Source: Prorocentrum cordatum
Lineage: Eukaryota; Sar; Dinophyceae; Prorocentrales; Prorocentraceae
Length of the DNA: 64,000 bases
Assembly (NCBI GenBank): GCA_963575745.1
Contig: CAUYUJ010018627.1
Coordinates: forward strand, 89,501-153,500
Direction: 5' to 3'
The notes beneath the pieces were generated by a model. That model searched no databases. It worked only from the letters and a program-made list of their open reading frames with translations, and was not told the origin of the DNA. Of the stretch, positions 60,801-64,000 are shown piece by piece; positions within the stretch are counted from its first letter, which is position 1; every line of letters begins with the position of its first letter. Made by a program: the position numbers and the translations under genes.

Positions 60801-62023
60801 GCACACTTTGAGTTTCTGGTGTCTGACCATGCCGGGCCATGGGGGGCCAAGGCATATGCTTGCTGTAACAGGTCCTGTGTTCGAGGGTTTTACCTTCTTA
60901 ATGCATCCAGACGTTGCGTGTCGGGTGCCATGTCCTAGTCGAATCTAGGACGGCCCACGGATGTTTCTGGTGTCGAGCCCTGGCCGGGTCCATGGATGCC
61001 AGGGCACCAGTTGGTGTCCCAGGCTATCTGTGCGACGACGTCGTGCTTCATTCATTGTGGACGTGTGATGTCTTAGTCGAGTCTCGATCGGCCCTGTGTG
61101 CATTCGGGTGCCAGGCCCTGTTCGAGCCCAGGGCGGCCAGAGCGTCAGACACTTGGTTTCTTGACACGGACGCCGCCAGTGCGTCGATTTGTGCGAGGGC
61201 GAGTAAATTCAGATGTTGCTCGCTCATATTGTAAACCGTAGGTCCCCCCCGGTGTATCGCACGGTCAGACGGTGAAGCGACCTTCTACCGCCTCCTCGCA
61301 AAGCGGGAAGAGGGATTGCTTTTGCCAGTTGGTGTGGCAGGCAAACAATTGTTGCACCCCCTGTGCGTTTAGAAAGCAAAGCTCCTTTCTCTCCCTCTCT
61401 CTCTCTCTCTTTCTCTCTCACTCCCCCTATCTCCTTCTCAATCCATACGCGTATGTATAAATACATGTATCTACACATGCTTGCATGTATATCTACCCGT
61501 CCGTTGGTACTCTCTAAATTCCGCCATTGATCGTCTGCTCCGCAGGCCGAGAACATCATGCTCACAGCGGACCGACCGACACGCAGACGGAGTGTAGAGG
61601 TGTAGGTGTCGGGATGGTGCGAGCATCATGTAGGGGAAAAGACGAGGATCGTGGGGGGGAGGCGTATCTGAAGGGAAGGAGCCAGAAGGAAGAGGAATGT
61701 GAGGATTGATACAGAGAAGGGACGAACGTGAGCAGCGATTAAGGTCGCTGTACGGGCACGGTGGTCCATTGGGTTTCACACGTTGTCTTCAACGTGCAGA
61801 TGCCGTCCACTGCAATTTAGGCGTCGTTGATATCATTATGACGCCTCTAGGCGCCGTTGCTCTCGCAATACTTATCTTCATCTAGACGCCAGTGCTCAAC
61901 ATCTTACTCGTGCAGTGTTTCTGCGCCGCTCGCGGCAGCACTTCCACCAAACCCAGTTGATTGTGAGAAACACCGCCACCGTGCCACCACAGCGTTGAAT
62001 TCCTCCAGGACGGCCCCATCGCG
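32284..62023 (+). CDS. PDK1-like AGC protein kinase gene, nine exons, 3' part missing
   Basis: Gene-level entry. Joining 32284-32334, 32987-33043, 35472-35509, 38305-38335, 39082-39177, 42279-42368, 59810-59866, 61546-61569 and 62009-62023 gives one frame of about 150 codons with no stop. Order of kinase landmarks: DDFEIGEMLGRGTYCTV (glycine loop), ATSREVALKVVD (VAIK-type Lys), ERHVL (alpha-C Glu), VYVVLEHCGGGELWD (hinge), ARFYFAQVIDGLEYL, HRDIKAEN (catalytic loop), LTADGPIA. Spacings match PDK1 kinase domains; from memory, ATSRE-x-A-x-K resembles animal PDK1 and there are 18 residues between the Lys and alpha-C ER, as in plant PDK1. PDK1 phosphorylates the activation loop of other AGC kinases. 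Donors are GA, GC, GC, GA, GT, GT, GC, GA. No PH domain is visible; the DFG-containing part and C-lobe are not securely found. Another AGC or CaMK family member is the alternative. Confidence 0.85.
32987..33043 (+). CDS. Kinase exon 2: glycine-rich loop, 19 codons
   Basis: Acceptor CCCGCGCAG. Encodes IGEMLGRGTYCTVYSAVER; GRGTYCTV fits the GxGxxxxV nucleotide-binding loop. The intron (33044-35471, 2,428 bp) starts GCGAGC. GGCGA is present at both borders (33043-33047 and 35471-35475). Confidence 0.88.
34490..34680 (+). repeat. Dispersed repeat P, copy 1
   Basis: Shares with 39440-39640: CGACCTCCTACCCTGACACG, TCGATTAGTGAATTTGCC, TTTCGGTTCGCGAGAGGGCG, GTCGCGGCCG, TCCGTCGGCTTCGGTC and AAAGGGAGGTGTGTCCACCG in the same order. 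Confidence 0.8.
34783..34942. mobile_element. MITE-A complete copy with 8-bp target duplication
   Basis: Left end AAGTAGGGCCTGCCCTTCC, right end TAGGGGGACACGCCCGACCT. GCGTAGCC flanks both sides (34775-34782 and 34943-34950). The interior is AT-rich, with ATTTTTGACTAT and TATGTTTGGGGTATTG. Confidence 0.88.
34991..35158. mobile_element. MITE-H copy 2
   Basis: CAGTCAAGCCGCATAGTAGG at the left and TCCTTATTGTGCGACTCGACT at the right are imperfect inverts. CATCCTTG words recur inside as in other MITE-H copies. Confidence 0.7.
35235..35390. mobile_element. MITE-B copy
   Basis: CCTCGGAGGTCCGCGCAGAG at the left and CCGAGAAATCTGCGTGGATC at the right are inverted, with a GGCGCCCCCGGCGCC hairpin inside. 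Its right end lies about 80 bp upstream of kinase exon 3. Confidence 0.8.
35472..35509 (+). CDS. Kinase exon 3: ATP-binding lysine
   Basis: Acceptor CTCCGCCAG. Twelve codons (ATSREVALKVVD) plus AG of a split Arg codon. The VALK lysine is AAG at 35496-35498. The intron (35510-38304, 2,795 bp) starts GCGGGC; AGG is repeated at the borders. This is the only phase-2 intron in the set. Confidence 0.82.
36222..36325. repeat. (TA)n/(CATATATA)n microsatellite
   Basis: TATATA runs broken by CATA. A similar run is at 36586-36680. Confidence 0.95.
36863..37260 (+). mobile_element. MITE-Q, two direct copies
   Basis: GCGTACCCATCGGTCGTTGA begins at about 36866, and CGTACCCACCGGTCGTTGAA at 37140. In each, TTGAAAGTAGGA is followed within 50 bp by the inverse TCTACTTCAA. 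A third partial copy starts at about 36977. (GGA)n separates the copies. Confidence 0.7.
38305..38335 (+). CDS. Kinase exon 4: 31-nt microexon
   Basis: Completes the split Arg codon, then encodes YRCERLHKTK. The start was chosen because it gives exactly 18 residues between the VALK lysine and the alpha-C ER, as in plant PDK1. An alternative acceptor two codons later (AG at 38309-38310) would shorten it by two residues. The intron (38336-39081, 746 bp) starts GACTGG. A 9-bp direct repeat CGAAGGACT spans both borders (38331-38339 and 39077-39085). Confidence 0.65.
38400..38475. repeat. (GA)n microsatellite
   Basis: GAGAGA/GAAAGA run within kinase intron 4. Confidence 0.9.
38647..39025. mobile_element. 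Two adjacent insertions (MITE-K and element M) between three copies of one 14-mer
   Basis: CAACCATCCCCACG occurs at 38647-38660 and 38800-38813, and CAACCGTCCCCACG at 39012-39025. The first gap (38661-38799, 139 bp) is MITE-K, with GCATCGCTCGGACGTGT and ACGTCCGAGCGATTGC ends. The second (38814-39011, 198 bp) is element M, as at 25591. The pattern reads as serial insertion at one target with 14-bp duplications, or as duplication of a composite. The last copy ends about 55 bp before kinase exon 5. Confidence 0.8.
39082..39177 (+). CDS. Kinase exon 5: alpha-C helix to beta-5, 32 codons
   Basis: Acceptor GGCGAAG. Encodes DLYMERHVLRRTNHVNIIKM then LGWFSDTSWVYV. Glu of the Lys-Glu salt bridge is GAG at 39094-39096. 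NHVNIIKM is the usual H-x-N-I-(I/V) element. The intron (39178-42278, 3,101 bp) starts GTCCTC. GGTCCT is repeated at the borders (39177-39182 and 42278-42283). Confidence 0.92.
39440..39640 (+). repeat. Dispersed repeat P, copy 2
   Basis: Same ordered blocks as 34490-34680, with small insertions in the right half. Confidence 0.8.
40180..40312. repeat. Cluster of TGTAGGAA hairpins
   Basis: TTGTAGGAACGCGTGGTTCG is closed by TTTCCTACAA, and AATGTAGGAAACGG by GATTTCCTACACTT. A third unpaired TTGTAGGAAGGCGTGGTTCG precedes them. These are two short stem-loops with the same loop word GGTTTCGTG or GGTTCGTG. Possibly a small fold-back element. Confidence 0.7.
41440..41640 (+). repeat. 12-bp GGCCTCTTGGGG-type array (6)
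   Basis: Degenerate CTCTTGGGGCGCTCTTTGGG words in kinase intron 5. Confidence 0.85.
42279..42368 (+). CDS. Kinase exon 6: hinge and alpha-D/E, 30 codons
   Basis: Acceptor GCGCCAG. Encodes VLEHCGGGELWDAIKTVGCP then DSLARFYFAQ. GGGEL and ARFY are typical of PDK1-type and other AGC/CaMK kinases. It is followed by the longest intron (42369-59809, 17,441 bp), a GT donor GTCCACG. AGGT is repeated at both borders. Confidence 0.92.
42688..42780. mobile_element. MITE-A left half
   Basis: TTAGGTCGGGCATGTGCCCC and the AT-rich interior are present; no right TIR follows. Confidence 0.7.
42847..43216. mobile_element. Element L, copy 2 (370 bp)
   Basis: Left TTATTAATCGCTTCGCTCAT with TCCGCCGGCCC. Right GGGGTACTTTTCG, CCCAGGGGCCGCCCCGCGCG, GAGATCTTAGCACGCC and GGGCCGGCGAA. 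Between them is a short 12-bp array. Same ends as 19232-20250, which is nearly three times longer because of array expansion. Confidence 0.8.
43220..43925. other. Intron 6 stretch before the open-frame block
   Basis: A (TCC)n run at about 43618-43660 and an ATCGCCGATGC motif near 43825-43855; otherwise unique. Confidence 0.4.
43930..45132 (+). pseudogene. Unknown protein-like frame in kinase intron 6 (block 1)
   Basis: ATG at 43930 (MSPAERAAAASAPVEALRNF) opens a frame with strong coding look: helical, Lys/Glu/Ala-rich, G/C in third positions, and a Cys cluster (KSCCEKGEHACDIC) at about residue 120-135. It stays open to TGA at 45130-45132, but between about 44598 and 44722 the protein-like reading switches to another frame (NAEQLYAMIPSKARECVMWR) and then back (SEYLAALARQEDSRHE). 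So there are two compensating frameshifts, or assembly indels. I recognise no family. It lies inside the kinase intron on the same strand and could be a nested gene, a retrocopy, or part of a large mobile element. Confidence 0.5.
45195..46090 (+). repeat. About 197-bp tandem repeat, about 4.5 copies
   Basis: GAGCATCTG starts at 45412, 45600, 45797 and 45994 (spacings 188, 197, 197). Each unit has GGATCGAGGGTCCGAGATCT, CCTAGATCCGAGGGTCGCC and GATCTCGGGCTCGACATCCG. Internally rich in short GATCCGAGG palindromic words. Confidence 0.92.
46105..46200. repeat. (GC)n then (CA)n
   Basis: GCGCGCGCAC and CACACACA runs. Confidence 0.9.
46205..46433 (+). repeat. CAA/AACA-rich segment (1)
   Basis: Over 200 bases of AACA/CAACAG words with low GC for the window. 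A sister segment lies at 46985-47240. Together they bracket the open frame at 46434-46886, which suggests duplication of a (CA)n-CAA unit around it. Confidence 0.6.
46434..46886 (+). CDS. Unknown charged protein frame (block 2)
   Basis: 150 codons from ATG 46434 to TGA 46884-46886. Acidic/basic, low-complexity: repeated DKK/NKK motifs (DKKLNDKKVELE, LEDKK, LENKKLEVKLG), Ser-rich N-terminus (SVAESDSDDRRP), then KRRR. Likely coiled or disordered. Codon third positions are mostly G/C. No family recognised. The start could equally be a splice acceptor (CAG close upstream). Confidence 0.45.
   Translation: MANVGSSTPSQLRTQHSVAESDSDDRRPVAERSDNESVGGRAKSDEWTRETEPTALGEDASKPGDKSPEDKKLNDKKVELEATPADVKAKLEDKKSPPKLENKKLEVKLGPEEKRRRLCKPATTRQRDASQASAPSLESALRRLASRWEL
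46887..47312. other. CAA-rich segment (2) and flank
   Basis: 46985-47240 repeats the AACA/CAACAG composition of 46205-46433, including a CACACACA run. No coding frame supported. Confidence 0.5.
47313..47483 (+). CDS. Unknown exon-like frame (block 3)
   Basis: ATG at 47313 begins MSAPTKQTSLPSLWDLQTS. Ser/Pro/Ala-rich, then EATRLEAET, followed by a GT (GTCGAGC) at 47484 after which the frame turns into T-rich non-coding sequence. Could be a first exon of the nested gene. Confidence 0.35.
47490..48045. other. Non-coding stretch
   Basis: T-rich at 47500-47550, a degenerate MITE-H-like segment at about 47830-47935 (GTAAGGATGAGC onward), and CCCCC/(CA)n at 47950-47998. Confidence 0.4.
48050..48856 (+). 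pseudogene. Unknown protein-like frame (block 4)
   Basis: The frame ending at TAG 48854-48856 is convincing from about 48180 (KLQIPPGWSRHADEHEVKKF) and especially from 48500 (HRLDCCSKREREHGHEVRQK; then VDEFVLSRIYASGRKGQRLS). Between 48300 and 48480 two other phases look equally protein-like, so frameshifts are likely. Basic, helical. No family recognised. Confidence 0.45.
48857..49325. repeat. (TAG)n/(TAC)n repeats around a short coding relic
   Basis: TAG/TAC triplet runs at 48857-48930 and 49108-49322. Between them, 48990-49065 encodes LDESLQIERALREIRGEG, which recurs in frameshifted form at about 57886-57935. Confidence 0.75.
49849..51039 (+). pseudogene. Unknown protein-like frame (block 5), frameshifted
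   Basis: ATG at 49849 gives EEKYRITFIIISADENWFDP, VGALLKGWRNALLEFSEADR and AASWTIDVIEQEHGQS. Between about 50250 and 50405 the natural reading shifts (ASFEDCLSSQWTEAATLRAR), then returns (LKAKIRQVKAQMHLAIEQDW; WGPYERVYCVSEAHTRFREQ; LPRGYEQGEIPCLLEFRELV). Two compensating indels again. The coding look ends near 51000 at a GT. Unknown family; the longest coding-like block in the intron. Confidence 0.5.
51040..51890. other. Pro/Arg-frame GC-rich stretch, no gene supported
   Basis: Pyrimidine-rich then GCGAGAG-type words (51300-51480 repeats ATTCGCGAGAG). (TA)n at 51808-51848. No exon supported. Confidence 0.4.
51894..54165 (+). repeat. Tandem segmental duplication, 1,276-bp period
   Basis: Sequence from TGCGTGGAGCTCCCCATATG at 51894 is repeated from 53170 with few differences. 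Both copies contain CGGTCTGG, the 12-bp-type CCTCCTGGGGCCTC arrays (52075-52165 and 52440-52690; 53345-53435 and 53715-53985), and the GAGACATCC unit described next. Confidence 0.92.
52705..55505 (+). repeat. GAGACATCCTC repeat family, about nine units
   Basis: Units of about 150-230 bp contain CGAGACATCCTC(A/C)AAATCTG, GCGAAGGATGTTGGGCCCAG, AAACCGCCTGAGACATCCCC and ATGGCCGCGAACGAGCCCGT. Three units at 54226-54690 are nearly identical with a 152-bp period, so amplification is recent there. Confidence 0.9.
54690..55100 (+). repeat. 16-bp GTATGAGTAAGTCTGT satellite (1)
   Basis: About 20 units with few changes, followed by GGAGGGGAGGAGAAAAGAGG and a CCCCATCTTAGGATATGGGG palindrome-containing tail. 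The whole block is repeated at 55505-55830. Confidence 0.93.
55505..55830 (+). repeat. 16-bp GTATGAGTAAGTCTGT satellite (2)
   Basis: About 14 units with the same tail as copy 1. Together with the preceding GAGACATCC units this is an 800-bp-scale duplication. Confidence 0.93.
55898..56494 (+). pseudogene. Unknown basic protein-like frame (block 6)
   Basis: Lys/Arg-rich start (ARANFSKKFKQKKQAEKHAK). CTTCTCCAAGAAGTTCAAGC is duplicated about 80 bp apart with loss of frame. Downstream, HGKVARVAEEGVREGRLGRV and VWRVPGTEVEHRLRVLEVET look genuine, ending at a TGA near 56494. Frame disruption makes it a pseudogene or a spliced fragment. Family unknown. Confidence 0.4.
56500..57060. repeat. (CTC)n-rich stretch and AAGCGGAAGC words
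   Basis: CTC/TCC runs at 56780-56870. GGCGGAAGC and AAGCGGAAGCAGG recur at 56945-57025 with an inverted GCTCGTTGG..CTAACGAGC pair. No gene supported. Confidence 0.5.
57065..57295 (+). CDS. Unknown terminal-exon-like frame (block 7)
   Basis: Begins right after an AG (ACTAG, then GACTAC) and runs 76 codons to TAG: DYKFSRPQKLDWRQTRQTRR, LAREYAIMNSKHIVKGDALE, LGTVRALLGEIEERAGVPDT. Good coding look and a plausible AG-G acceptor. Family unknown. Confidence 0.4.
   Translation, partial: DYKFSRPQKLDWRQTRQTRRTALAREYAIMNSKHIVKGDALELGTVRALLGEIEERAGVPDTALAVEPTAAVAWAR
57634..57773. mobile_element. MITE-F copy 2 (decayed)
   Basis: AGGGCCACATGCGAATTCAC and CGATTTCTGAGGGGGGAAGG at the left; TTCAGAAATCGCGGGTCGGG and CGCACGTGGCCT at the right. 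It lies between two pieces of the nested open-frame block, so it arrived after that block. Confidence 0.8.
57880..58263 (+). pseudogene. Unknown protein-like frame (block 8)
   Basis: 57886-57935 repeats the LDESLxIERALREIRGEG segment of 48990-49065 but lacks two bases, so its frame is broken. From ATG 57940 the frame reads MPANPNAMVARFNELINKLK, KATFEEASAAAQ-like helices and CKPCEG-like Cys residues to TAG at 58261-58263. It is therefore a degenerate duplicate of material near 49.0 kb plus downstream sequence. Confidence 0.4.
58266..58485 (+). repeat. About 63-bp tandem repeat, 3.5 copies
   Basis: Each unit has GAGATCTCTCGAGTCAGCCT, TGTGCCGGGCGCCTG and GGCAAG with AGCCACGAGCC. Confidence 0.85.
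58590..58662. mobile_element. MITE-A right-end fragment
   Basis: CCTGTAGAGGTACAGGCCCGACCTTA matches the right TIR in pieces; the rest of the element is absent. Confidence 0.6.
58665..59809. other. Unique stretch at the end of kinase intron 6
   Basis: Moderate to low GC toward the right (59280-59809). No tandem repeats or element ends were recognised. No further exon supported. Confidence 0.45.
59810..59866 (+). CDS. Kinase exon 7: HRD catalytic loop, 19 codons
   Basis: Acceptor GGATGGGTAG. Encodes VIDGLEYLRQANIVHRDIK. The catalytic Asp is in GAC at 59858-59860 and the loop Lys in AAG at 59864-59866. The intron (59867-61545, 1,679 bp) starts GCCGACG. AGGCCGA is repeated at the borders (59865-59871 and 61544-61550). 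Confidence 0.93.
60485..61160 (+). repeat. Degenerate about 150-bp tandem repeat in kinase intron 7
   Basis: CAGTCGAGTCTAGGTCGGCC, CATTCTGGTGTCAAGCCC and GGCCAGA(G/A)C blocks recur at about 60490, 60640, 60800, 60945 and 61075 in the same order. Strongly diverged. Confidence 0.7.
61386..61425. repeat. (TC)n microsatellite
   Basis: TCTCTC run in kinase intron 7. Confidence 0.9.
61546..61569 (+). CDS. Kinase exon 8: 24-nt microexon, catalytic-loop Asn
   Basis: Acceptor GCTCCGCAG. Encodes AENIMLTA, completing HRDIKAEN. The Mg-binding Asn is AAC at 61552-61554. The intron (61570-62008, 439 bp) starts GACCGACC. GGAC is repeated at the borders. Confidence 0.85.
61575..62008 (+). other. Kinase intron 8
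   Basis: Unique. GGCGTCGTTGATATCATTAT..GACGCCTCTAGGCGCCGTTG near 61822-61858 is a short imperfect palindrome. No element recognised. Confidence 0.4.
62009..62023 (+). CDS. Kinase exon 9 (provisional): DGPIA
   Basis: Acceptor TTCCTCCAG. GAC GGC CCC ATC GCG continues LTA with DGPIA, the turn before the DFG strand, and a GT donor follows at 62024. Supported by frame, the GGAC border repeat and the expected spacing. The next exon was not securely found. Confidence 0.5.
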
Positions 62024-62182
62024 GTATCCCCCGATCAGGCTCGATAGTGATTTCTCAGAGCCGTTTGGGGGTCGAACCAGGTTCGTGACCGAACGGCGCC
62101 ACGAGGAATGATTTCGGTGACCGTTGATAGGCGGCCCCCCGAATAGTTAATCATAAGCGATTTCGATTTAAATGCGCAGGTA

Positions 62183-62349
62183 CAGTCAAGACGCTGAAAT
62201 AAGGAACAGTTTGGGTTCGGAAGGGGCTCGATGTTCCTTAGGTTCCTCCAGTGCTGTTCCTCTTGCCCTCCTTGGGCACGGAGGCGCTTACAGGGCCAAG
62301 AAGGGGCTTCGTTCCTTATTCAGCGTTCTTTCTTTCAGCAGCCCGACTG
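62183..62349. mobile_element. MITE-G copy 3, TA-flanked
   Basis: CAGTCAAGACGCTGAAATAA at the left and AGCAGCCCGACTG at the right, with TA outside both (62181-62182 and 62350-62351). GGAAC and GTTCC blocks as in other copies. Confidence 0.85.
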
Positions 62350-62623
62350 TATACCACATGAAAATTACAGGAAACTGTACACCAGCCCAGAGTTGAAGTA
62401 ATACACGATTCATCCCTAGAAGGAGTATCGAAGTTCCTGGGCGACTGGGGGGAATGCTGCCTACCGATGTCGGCGATGTGTGAGAACGACCCTGTGCCAG
62501 AGTGACCTTTGGTCCGGCCCACAGGGGTCCCTCAAGCATTGGTTGGCGCGCTTGGACTTGGTTCTCTTCGCAGCCACTGAAAGTCTCGCACCACGGGTCA
62601 CTCTTGCCCAGGGTTATTCTCAC
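62350..62623. other. Unique stretch
   Basis: No exon or element was supported. Confidence 0.35.
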
Positions 62624-62807
62624 AGTCGGATTCCATAGTAAGGATGCGTTGCTTCATCAACGCTACCTTTGCGTCCCTTCTTCTTCTTCTTCTTCTTCTT
62701 CGGCACATCTTGAGCCAATGTTGATGTCTTTGGGGCTATGAATGGTACATGGGATTTCCTCGGGTCTTGCATCCTTCTACCTTGCATCCTCACCGTGGAT
62801 TTGACTG
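62624..62807. mobile_element. MITE-H copy 3
   Basis: CAGTCGGATTCCATAGTAAG at the left and CACCGTGGATTTGACTG at the right. Contains TTGCATCCTT words and a (TTC)8-like run at 62677-62701. Confidence 0.75.
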
Positions 62808-62879
62808 CACGTGCAGCCGAAGATGGGCGAACAGCAAATTCCGGCCCCAGGATCGGAAGCTGGGCGAGGCTGGCAAATA

Positions 62880-63397
62880 AATGGTTGCTAAAACGGCTTT
62901 CCCGGAAGGAAGAACACGACACCTCCCCATAGTAAAAGTCATGGCGCTAAACAGTAAACAGGCTGCTTCCCCAGAGACGAAAGCAGTTTCCCGGAGCTTC
63001 GCTTTAGCAGCCACGGGTTTGCCAGCCTTCGCCTGGCTGCTGACGAGGAGCCTCGGCTCGTCGGGGGCCCTCCCCCCGCGGGAGGCCCCGAGCTGCTGCC
63101 CCTCCCCCCCCCCGCCTCGGAGCCGGCCTGGTCGCCGGCTCGGGAATCGGCGCGGACCCGGGCCCGGAATCGGCCCGGGAGGCCCTCTGGGCGCCGGAGG
63201 CAGAAAGTCAGCATTTTCCATGAAAGAATGTGTATTGAAATGGCCTTTTTGGCCCCGCCGCGGAACTCGATTTTCCAGCGCCGGCCCCGGGCAGGCCCGC
63301 CGCGGCGCCCCGGCGCAGCGCGCGGCTCGAGCGGCCGCGGGGGGGAGGGGGGCGCCCGGCCCTGCTCGGCGGCGCGCACCCGGGCCTCCCGGAGGTC
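62880..63397. other. GC-rich stretch, no gene supported
   Basis: Open frames here are compositional (Arg/Pro/Gly). 63000-63060 (FALAATGLPAFAWLLTR in frame from 62881) is the only mildly protein-like piece; no splice context supports it. Confidence 0.35.
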
Positions 63398-63512
63398 GGG
63401 GGGGGGGGGAAATGTTTTGGGGGGGGGGGGGGGGCGATGTCTGGGGGACGATGTCTGGGGGGCGGCCAAGTGGGGGGGGGGGGGCGATGTCTGGGGGGGG
63501 GGGTGTATCTCT
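63398..63512 (+). repeat. G-run-rich stretch with (GCGATGTCTGGGG)n
   Basis: At least six runs of 8-16 G and about four copies of CGATGTCTGGGG. It has the pattern of potential G-quadruplexes; run lengths may also be unreliable in assembly. Confidence 0.75.
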
Positions 63513-63514
63513 AG

Positions 63515-63565
63515 GCTCGAGTCGGGCCTGTCCCTCTAGAGGGGGAAGCTTCCAAAATACTCACC
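63515..63565. mobile_element. MITE-A left-end fragment
   Basis: GAGTCGGGCCTGTCCCTCTA followed by GAGGGGGAAG matches the left TIR; the interior stops at a G run. Confidence 0.6.
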
Positions 63566-63569
63566 AGGG

Positions 63570-64000
63570 GGGGGGTGGTCGATGCGTGGGGTTTCGAGGG
63601 CGTTCCCGGCCTCCAGAGGTCTCCGGGGGCGAGCCTCCATGGGACGCCCGCCCGCGCAGGCCCCCTCCGAGGAGCCCCCGCCCCTCCCTTTCTTCTCCGA
63701 AGGCCGCCCCCTTCTCCCCGCCCCCACCGGTCAGGCTGCAGCTCCTGGGAAGTGGCACTCGGCATCGGCCCCAGATTCGGGCGTTGGCAGAACTGGGTTT
63801 AGGGGAACCTGGGTTAGTGATGTGTACCGGGGGCGCCCCCCCGTCCCATTTCCACTGACCAGAACTGCCGTCACCCCAAAAACACTAGTTACGGCAAACC
63901 TGGTTTAGTGAATCTGGTCTGGCCAATTGAGGGGCCCCAGGGCCCTACCACTAACCGGGTCCCCTTACCCGGGGTCCTGGCTTATACCCGACAGATGTGT
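63570..64000. other. Right-edge stretch, nothing recognised
   Basis: GC-rich, with repeated GGTTTAG(G/T)G and CCTGG(G/T)TTAGTG words at 63795-63915. No exon supported. Confidence 0.35.

Overview
The window is nuclear DNA of a dinoflagellate, probably a core dinoflagellate with a large, GC-rich, repeat-filled genome; I cannot name the species. Three things in the sequence point there. (1) A 20-base exact match (21 of 22 over the full motif) to the dinoflagellate spliced leader lies on the minus strand at 6330-6351. (2) A protein-kinase gene can be assembled by eye from nine small exons on the plus strand between 32.28 and 62.02 kb; only two of its eight introns start with GT, while three start with GC and three with GA. 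(3) Seven of those eight introns have a short direct repeat (3-9 bp) across both splice junctions, a known dinoflagellate habit. There are no bacterial operons, ribosome-binding sites, CRISPR arrays, or rRNA/tRNA genes that I can support.

The main gene is an AGC-type protein kinase, best matched to 3-phosphoinositide-dependent kinase 1 (PDK1). Read in order, the exons give a short N-terminus, the glycine loop, the VAIK-type lysine, the alpha-C glutamate, the hinge, the HRD catalytic loop and the start of the strand leading to DFG. The coding exons total about 450 bases but span nearly 30 kb. The gene runs off the right side of what I can assemble: the DFG exon and C-lobe are not securely seen.

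Layout. 0-32 kb: intergenic or upstream sequence made of dispersed inverted-repeat elements (MITE-like; labelled here MITE-A to MITE-Q), microsatellites, a 12-bp GGCCTCTTGGGG-type degenerate array that recurs in about ten places, a 1.1-kb AATGGAGTCC array, a 311-341-bp tandem repeat and a 2.5-kb array of about 77-bp units. A few isolated exon-like pieces occur (16.5, 21.1, 25.8, 30.8 kb on plus; a repetitive C-terminal exon at 14.1 kb on minus). 32.3-42.4 kb: kinase exons 1-6, with introns full of the same element families. 42.4-59.8 kb: one 17.4-kb intron. It holds a separate block (about 43.9-58.3 kb) of GC-rich, protein-like open frames on the plus strand, broken by frameshifts and interleaved with tandem repeats and segmental duplications, which looks like a decayed nested gene or large mobile element of unknown type. 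59.8-62.0 kb: kinase exons 7-9. 62-64 kb: two TA-flanked elements and a G-run-rich stretch.

Most long open frames in the window are by-products of trinucleotide or 12-bp repeats and are not annotated as genes. Splice sites, element families and domain calls were made by reading; no alignment or database search was run.
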